From Perca fluviatilis (taxonomy: Eukaryota > Chordata > Actinopteri > Perciformes > Percidae), in contig NC_053119.1 in the NCBI RefSeq assembly GCF_010015445.1, forward strand, positions 26,256,383 through 26,320,382: a stretch of DNA of 64,000 nucleotides, read 5' to 3'. Shown piece after piece: positions 56,802 through 64,000 of the stretch; position 1 is the first letter of the stretch, and each line of letters begins with the position of its first letter. The position numbers and the translations under genes were made by a program. The notes beneath the pieces are model-generated. The model was not told where the DNA came from, did not search any database, and saw only the letters and a program-made list of their open reading frames with translations.

Positions 56802-59400
56802 CTGCATGGCGGGAATCAGACGGGAGAGGGCATTACATTACAATTGTTGCTTCACAGAATCAGATAAACAGATTATATAATATCTCACTTGAAAGAGATA
56901 TAAGGTGGGCCATGATGTAAAGCGATAAAAAGCACTGCATGAGACGGTGCTTTGCAGATTCCTCTTATATGACATAGTGATACTGAAACCAGGATGACGG
57001 ATGGAGTGTTGTGGGAGGTAGAGTGTGGACTGTGTTAACTGATATTGCTCCACTGAGATGTGAGAAAAACACTCCCTAGAATGAGATATAGCAGTATGCG
57101 GTTAGGTGAGTTTACGCCGGGACTGTTGGCAACTTCTAAGTAGGTTACACTGCACGCCAATGAGAGAAGTCTGGGATATATATCCAAAGTCACATTGAAG
57201 ATGAAAACATTTTTTTCTTCAGGGTTCTACTCCAGAGCACGTCTCTTATCGATCTCAGTGACAAAACCAGCATGGAAGAAGAGCTCAGGAGGACACCCGC
57301 GATTAAATTAGTCAACTTAAGCCTTCTGAAAATCTCTCGTTTTCTCTCCTACTGTACGTATATGCAGCCTTTCAGATGCCGTGTGAAATGATAAGATTAG
57401 GCGAAGCAGATAATTGTGTCCGCAGATGTAGCTGCCCTGTAAGGAATGCCTTGTCCCTCTCAGGTTACCCATACCCCCCCCATCCTCAACACTTCTCACC
57501 CGTCCTGCTTCCCACCTTCTCCCTCCCAGCTCTACCTTCCTCTCCGCACTACTATGGGTCTGTCTCATCTCAGGTCCGCACAACCCAGCCAGTATCGATC
57601 ACAGCTTTCAACCCAGGTTCTGACGCCCCCCACCCCCACACACACACCTCCATCGCCCCAGTTTTTACACAATCTGCTAACTAGGATTTGGGAGTTGATC
57701 AATGAACAAGATTAGGGTGCAAGACCTGTTTCCAAAGCAGGCAGTCTGAGAATTGGGGCTGAGAGCTTGGCTCACTTCAGACACCCTCTCTAGTTTCAAT
57801 GGTCTTACTGTTCTCTGGCAGGCAGGGACCAGGATATTCACGTACCGGTCCATAATCAGATTAATAGTTTCAGAGTTTCAGTGTTCAAATACTGCATAAA
57901 GCCCAGCGAAGAGCCTTCAACCACAGGGTAATTCTCACGTGTTTGCAACGGATAATGTCAAAGAGATACTGGTAACTCCTCAGCTGCCCCTCACAAGGTA
58001 TTAGGTCACTTCCCAACTGCTTGTTATAGATTCATAATGGCAGATAAATGTAGATTTTTGCTTCAAACACCATTATATATTCAAACCATAATTGATAAAT
58101 TGCTGAAATGAATTTTTAATAAAGCAAAGGTGACATGAAGCCGCGCATGTCAATAATGTACATATATACAGTGGAGTAGAAAGTGGGGCAGCGGTGAAAA
58201 TGTTATAGCTTTATGGAAGGATGGAAGTGGAATGCAGGCAGTGGAAATAGAGGCGACCAGAGTACACCAGACACCGAGCAGCCTTGTAGAATGATGTGCA
58301 GATACAGCAGGCTGCAAACAGTGTGTTATACCAAAGTGCACACAGGGTGGAAAGTGAAGTTTAAGTTTGCAAGCATGACTTCTTAAGTCATATTTAAGTT
58401 TTATGGAAAATGACACTGCAGGGCCTCAAGGAAATGGGGAAATCTGATCTAAAATAGCTGTACCTTTTATTCCATCTTTGACTAAACATGCAGATTTGAA
58501 TGTTAAATTAACCTAAATCCTGTTGGATGTATTCATACAGTTCTACTCAAAGCACTTTGCATGTATACCGGTATGCATTTTCAGAATGGGAGGGGAACTC
58601 CTGATAAAAAAGAAAAGAAAATTAACATCTATTATCTTGTTATATAAGCTGTACAGAATCAATAAGTGTTATTTAAAGAAAGCGAAGCAGGTTTGAGGCC
58701 TTGAGTTACAGCCAAGGTAGGGTGCACAGGAGTTAAAGGGGAAGCAAAGCGGGGGACGCCCTATTTTTAGAACAATTCCTTAAACCCTCCAAGCTTCCCC
58801 CGAAATATTTTCCACTAGCTCTTAAAAGCAAAATTATATGCCTGAGCGACCATATCCGCTCACCTTCAAAGCAGCAGATAGGCAAAAGTAAAAATGAATG
58901 ACGTTTATTGGGCAGATTTGAATCATTTGACACACACACATGCCTCGATTTTTTTTTTTACAGCTGTTGAGCGAACACACAAATCAAGCAACCTTGGATC
59001 GCCTTTTCACACACATTTGTGCATTCTCACACGCACATTCACACTCACTTTCTTTAATGGGAAACTGTAGACTTCCAAGAAAAACAGAGCAGGACTTATA
59101 GGACCATAAAGGGTCTGCACTTCCTCTCGCTCAGTCTGAGCTGAACGTTTGGAGGTGGCGGCGGAGGTGACCCCATGCACCTTCTGATGGGTCAGGAAGG
59201 TTTTAATGTGGCGTTGAGGCCCTCGGAGAGTGGCTGGTCTGGGTGGAAAATGCTGCCGCCTGACTCCCTGCTGCTGTGGACCAGATGGGCTACACTCTTT
59301 TACCTGTCATATTTATACTGTTATTTATGACACCTCCACACACTTACAGACCTGACTGGGGTTATAAAAGGTGCATTCAAACCCTAGCTATGTGTGTGCG

Positions 59401-59454
<54 letters not shown>

Positions 59455-60378
59455 CAGGCATGCACTTCCTTAACAATGGAAACTTAGTTTCTGTGCCCAA
59501 CCTCAAGAAATTGATGGCCACAAAACTGGGATCTTGCCATGGTAGTACATTTCCAATTCCACTTATTAAAAAAATGATGAAACACTAAAGAGACTTTCTC
59601 TGCTCCATTCCTATGATCAATCAGCTTCATTGTTTCAAGTGTGAGACGCTGTGTTCTGTACAAATATCACAAATGTAAAAATAGATCAGACAAGAAGATC
59701 CCGCACTCAAATGCTTTGATGTAATATAAAAGTGTTTTTCTCTTCCCTAATAGTCTCAGTTAAAGCGATTCAGTGTTTTCAGACAACTTTATTACTAGAT
59801 TTTGGTTGATTTTATATAAAGAAATGCTGGCTGAAACAAGGATTTTTTTTTTTTGTCAGAGGATTTGTGAAATGCAGATCAGTATTAAAGATAGGAAACA
59901 GAGCTGTGAACGAGCTGATGCATACTGACATCACATCGGTGGACAGACGCTGTCGTATCAACGCTCCAATTTAAGAAAATCTTCTCTCTGCTGTCTCTTG
60001 CTTGTTGTCCTTGATGGAAAGTATTATTTAGGAGTTTGACTGCGGAAAATCTCACGAGATGATTTTCATATATACAGTAGTACTCCCATACAGGAGATGA
60101 CAGCTTGCTTTTAACAAAGCTCCAGTTGGCTAAGTGAGCGATTGTTATAGTGTTTCATCTTTTACTTGTCCGGGAGAGTCACGGTTTTAGGGCAGCTGCC
60201 CATGGACCTCCTGGTGACCGTTACACAGGGGCAGATTTGTTTCCTTCAACATGCAAGCTGAATTGTTTGAGCATTTATCCACAGATACATTTAAGCTTAA
60301 GGATTCACTGTGCTACATGTATATTTAACATGGAAACATGATGTATAAATATGTAAATATGTCCATAATTATTATTTA
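56802..60378. other. Stretch upstream of the GH31 exons, no exon found
   Basis: The N-terminal exons of the GH31 gene are expected on the minus strand above 56801. I looked for the conserved WYGG-type and transmembrane segments and found none. A GC-richer patch at about 59120-59280 has interrupted frames in all minus-strand readings, so I did not call it. A (GT)n microsatellite is at 59406-59453. Confidence 0.5.
59406..59453. repeat. (GT)n microsatellite
   Basis: About 24 GT units. Confidence 0.95.
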
Positions 60379-61562
60379 CAGTTTTTTACGATTGCTAAAC
60401 AACAGTGGGCACAACTGGAGTCACATGTGCAAAACTCAAACTACAGTCTACACTACCAACAGTCACCTGAGCTAAACAGTTCACATCACCTGCAAAACTC
60501 ATTCAAAGCAACACAACTCTTAACACACGTCTCAAAACAGGCTCAGTACAGCCAAACAGTATGCACAAGCCTCACTGAGATAACACACACTGTCACTCAG
60601 AACACACTGAGGGTAAAAACACTAGCGTCAAACACCAATACAGAAATTACTAACTTTCTCATCTTTACAGTTTGAACAATTTGAGTGACTTGACACTACT
60701 CAACAGTTTATTTAAGGAAAAAATATAGATTGTATAGCATACCAATTTTTACACAAGGTAAACAAGAAGGAATGAAAATCAACATTTTCTTCAATAAAGT
60801 ATTTTGTCTCTAGTAATTTATGGAATTACTGGGGGAAAAAAACTAAAGGTACATACGTAACAGTACCAAAGAATAGTGTGACTAATCCTGCCTCTCTCCA
60901 GCATCATGTGGCAAGTTTTCTTCATCACATTGGATGTCTTCATCATCTCTAAATACAAATGAATGTGGTGTTTCTATTGCTTTCACCTCCATTTCTTTCT
61001 GAAAAACAGTAAGAATGCAGTTTTACTATTGTAAAGATATAGTGTTTTTTTTATAGCTGTGTATATAACCTCAGACATCTTACCTGGACATATTGGTATC
61101 TTTGCTCTTTTACCTGTTTCTCTCAAACGGTACAGTGTATAATGTGTCATTCTTATTTAGTGTTTGTATACAAAAAAAGACTTTCTGAGCTTTCTCTGTA
61201 TAAATACCATATATGTTCACCAACTAGTCTAAAACAAGACACCTGCTTAGGCTTTCAGCTAAAATTGCAATCAGGAATGTTTGATAGGCACCAGACTGAA
61301 ATCTATTCTGTTTTGAATCTGTGGTTAACAGTTTTGACAGCAGTGTGTTAGCATTTGAACAAAGTGCTGTAAATCTACAGTGTTGTGCACATTGTGGTTA
61401 AAGTCATGGGATAAGTGTGTAGAGTTTTGAAAACTGTGTTCAAGCAATGAAAAATGAACTAGAGTTTGGTCCACATGAACTGCTGCTGTGCAGACTGTAG
61501 TTAGCGTTTTGCACATGTGACTCCAGTTGTGCCCGCTGTCGTTTAGCAATCGAAAAAAACTG
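60379..61562. mobile_element. Mariner-like element with about 75-bp terminal inverted repeats (1.18 kb)
   Basis: The left end begins CAGTTTTTTACGATTGC and the right end is its inverse, ending GCAATCGAAAAAAACTG. About 75 bp match with about six or seven differences. TA lies directly outside both ends (60377-60378 and 61563-61564), as in Tc1/mariner-type insertions. I find no intact transposase inside, so it looks non-autonomous. Confidence 0.85.
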
Positions 61563-62429
61563 TAAATAGCTTAGTATTGTATGCACCATACAAAGGTATG
61601 TATAAAGGCTTTAGGCCACCCTACACGTTATTGTAGGCCCATTTTAATATGCAACTAAATTTTATACAATATGTACTGGGTGTTCCTGCTCCGTCTCTCT
61701 TACAGCTGACGAGTCCTTGGCCTAAAAAAGCGTTGAAGACCCCTGATCTAGAAGACATCAAACTTCCACTCCAACTGTGTTGTCCGTTATAATTTGGTAA
61801 TAAACCTTGATTAAGTATGTTGTCGTTAAGTGTTGGTATTCAGTCTACCATGCCTTTACTTTGTGCATTCAAAAGGTCTAGAAGTGAAAATGTTGGGTCT
61901 TTTGACAAAACGTCCACTTACTAACTTACCCTCCCAAAAATATGAAGTAACAGCTAAAACGGATGCATTTTTAAAACATCTTTCCAGTTACAAATGCTTT
62001 TGTTATCGTGGTTTTCTTCACTTTTGCTCACCATCAAGCACCATAATGGAAATACGTTTTTACTTATTGCTCTCATCCTTGTCATTTTAAGGTTCTGTAT
62101 CAAATAAAGCTGATTGAGTATCATTATCTGAAAGAAGAAAATCCATGACGGTTACATAACTTTTATCCCTATCTGTGTGTTGTGCTTGGCCGGTTCCCTA
62201 CAAGAGACCTAACAACAATTTAATGCAGGAGCATTAAAGTTTAATTTCTTTGAATCCCTCGTGGAAAGATTGAGTCAGAGATAGAAATGCAGCAAAAGGG
62301 GTGGGAGATGGGAGATGTTGAGGCGAAGGGGAGAAAAAAAGATGCTTAAATGAGCAAGGGAGAGATTGGAGACATAAAGAGAGAGAGAGAGAAAGGTGAT
62401 GTGTATCCACATCCACATATACACGACGG

Positions 62430-62430
<1 letters not shown>

Positions 62431-62496
<66 letters not shown>

Positions 62497-62513
62497 GTGT
62501 GTGTGTGTGTGTG
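62431..62513. repeat. (GT)n microsatellite, left half
   Basis: Long GT run with two A interruptions. It is directly joined to the transposon at 62514, with the GT run resuming on the other side. Confidence 0.95.
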
Positions 62514-63086
62514 TAGTCTCGCTTTGCCAGACCATCCACATGCTGCGGAGCGGAGGAGGGTCTGGCTAGTCCACATAGCATTCCGGGATGCGATATTACG
62601 AATCCCACTATGCTAGGTGTCCATGCTTACGCAAGGTAACGGAACCCCATTTGTACAGGTCCTATCCCCTGACCAATCGGCTATCCTAAATTTAAGCACT
62701 CAAGGTCAAATGCCTAACCCCAACCAATCGAGCTGCTTCGTAGAGCGGGTCTTGGCATGGCCATAGTGGTAAATTCGTAAATTTGCTTCCAGGATGGGAG
62801 AGAAACGTGCTCTGGTTTAATGGCATTTCTTTAAACCAATCACAATCGTTATGGACGGTACTTAGCTCCGCACGGAGCTGCTGCAAAATAGTTGTGCGAG
62901 AGAAAACTCAGATTGGACAGATAGTCTAGCTAGCTGTCCCAATTTACCCTGCAGAGATCTGAGGAGCAGACAACAATAGTCCTCATTCTGTAAATCCAGC
63001 AGAGTTTAAAATTCCAACACAAAGAAAGTGGAATTTCCTGTGGCACCAGAGCAATCCTGGAAGTGGAACGTCAAGGATATAGACTA
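62514..63086. mobile_element. hAT-like element inserted in a GT microsatellite (573 bp)
   Basis: It starts TAGTCTCGCTTTGCCAGACC and ends GGATATAGACTA, a short imperfect inverse. GTGTGTGT lies on both sides, so the 8-bp duplication is the microsatellite itself. No transposase. Related ends are seen at 11858 and 27068. Confidence 0.75.
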
Positions 63087-63111
63087 GTGTGTGTGTGTGT
63101 GTGTGTGTGTG

Positions 63112-63158
<47 letters not shown>
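63087..63158. repeat. (GT)n microsatellite, right half
   Basis: GT run broken once by a TTTT interruption at about 63112-63115. It is the continuation of the tract at 62431-62513. Confidence 0.95.
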
Positions 63159-63161
<3 letters not shown>

Positions 63162-63737
63162 GAGGTGGTCTAATATCTTAAGGAAATGCTGTCAAGTCTT
63201 GGCAAAATGATATATGATTCTAATATCTGATGCTCACTGCATAAAAGGCTAGCATGAAAAAAAGCAGATATGAAGAGACAGTAAATAAATTATTTTTATT
63301 AGGTCCAGAGCGGAGCAGAGAGGTGATGTCAAAGTTAGAGCTATTACACTCTCACTTATTAAAACAGCTGCCTGTGAAAACAAAAAGGATCTCTCCAGAT
63401 ACGTTGACTACAGCCAAGTTATCTGTCTGATGTAAACATACAGTATCTGCACTGTATCTGCATGAGAATGAGGCCCTCTGAGCATGAAAATGCTCATATT
63501 AAAAGAACAAGACATTTTTGACTCTATCATGTTTTGACAGTTTTTTACCTTCAAATAGAAAACATATTTGAAAAAAAAATGCTTCTCATTGTGTGCTAAT
63601 GTCTCAAACAGGATCATACATAATTTAAAATCAGCATTCAAATTAATGCAATCATTTGTGTGTGGAATAATTACATGGACACATAAAAAGAACTATTTAC
63701 TTATTTCTAATCCCTGAAAAAAATATCATGTGTCTTT

Positions 63738-63784
<47 letters not shown>

Positions 63785-63961
63785 AAAATAGTTATAAAAT
63801 AGCCAAAACTAAAACTAAACTAAAGCTTACATCGACACTATAAATATGTCATTATGTCTTTTTTTTTACTAACAACGTAGTTAGTCAATCAACAAATAGA
63901 TAGCTGCAATTTAATGAAGTGAATCAGAAATAAATTATTGAGAAAATGTCGATCCCTATGT

Positions 63962-64000
<39 letters not shown>
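63159..64000. other. AT-rich right edge, no gene
   Basis: No exon supported. It contains (TA)n tracts at 63740-63778 and from 63966 to the end of the window, where the repeat is cut off. Confidence 0.6.

Noticed and set aside
59120..59280. Upstream GH31 exon on the minus strand
   Set aside because: GC-richer, but stop codons interrupt the minus-strand readings and no GH31 motif is visible.
62234..62616. Open frames of 76-124 codons on both strands
   Set aside because: They translate the (GT)n/(CA)n tract (His-Thr or Cys-Val repeats).

Overview
This is nuclear DNA from a ray-finned fish, most likely a percomorph teleost. Evidence: spliced vertebrate-type genes with GT/AG introns, long CA/GT and TA microsatellites, a tRNA-headed SINE of teleost type, and many short DNA transposons (TTAA-flanked, hAT, PIF/Harbinger, mariner-like). 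I see no bacterial, organellar or viral genes.

Layout. Bases 1-10390 hold no gene I can support, only simple repeats, a direct duplication and one inverted repeat. A CG-rich, promoter-like stretch lies around 10400-10830, possibly the 5' end of a minus-strand gene running off to the left. Bases 10830-18000 are non-coding with a 66-bp perfect palindrome, a second promoter-like stretch near 15100-15480 and a TTAA-flanked element. The main gene is a carnitine O-palmitoyltransferase 1 (cpt1a-like) on the plus strand, with coding exons from 18013 to 36420 and a 3'UTR to about 38245. All coding exons from ATG to stop can be placed and give 772 codons. A convergent minus-strand gene of glycoside hydrolase family 31 (MYORG / SITS-binding-protein-like) occupies 56801 down to 47106. 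Its eight C-terminal exons (478 codons) are here; the N-terminal exons were not found and probably lie beyond 64000.

The two main results are these. First, the cpt1 gene carries two tandem, homologous copies of one internal exon (24889-24976 and 25453-25537). They are interchangeable in phase, but using both or neither breaks the frame: a mutually exclusive exon pair that swaps 28-29 residues of the catalytic domain. Second, the GH31 protein lacks both catalytic aspartates at the aligned positions and is probably a pseudo-enzyme.

The cpt1 introns and both flanks are loaded with non-autonomous transposons. Seven of them have TTAA target duplications and related termini beginning AG. Four have hAT features, three of these with visible 8-bp duplications. 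Several near-perfect palindromes are also present.
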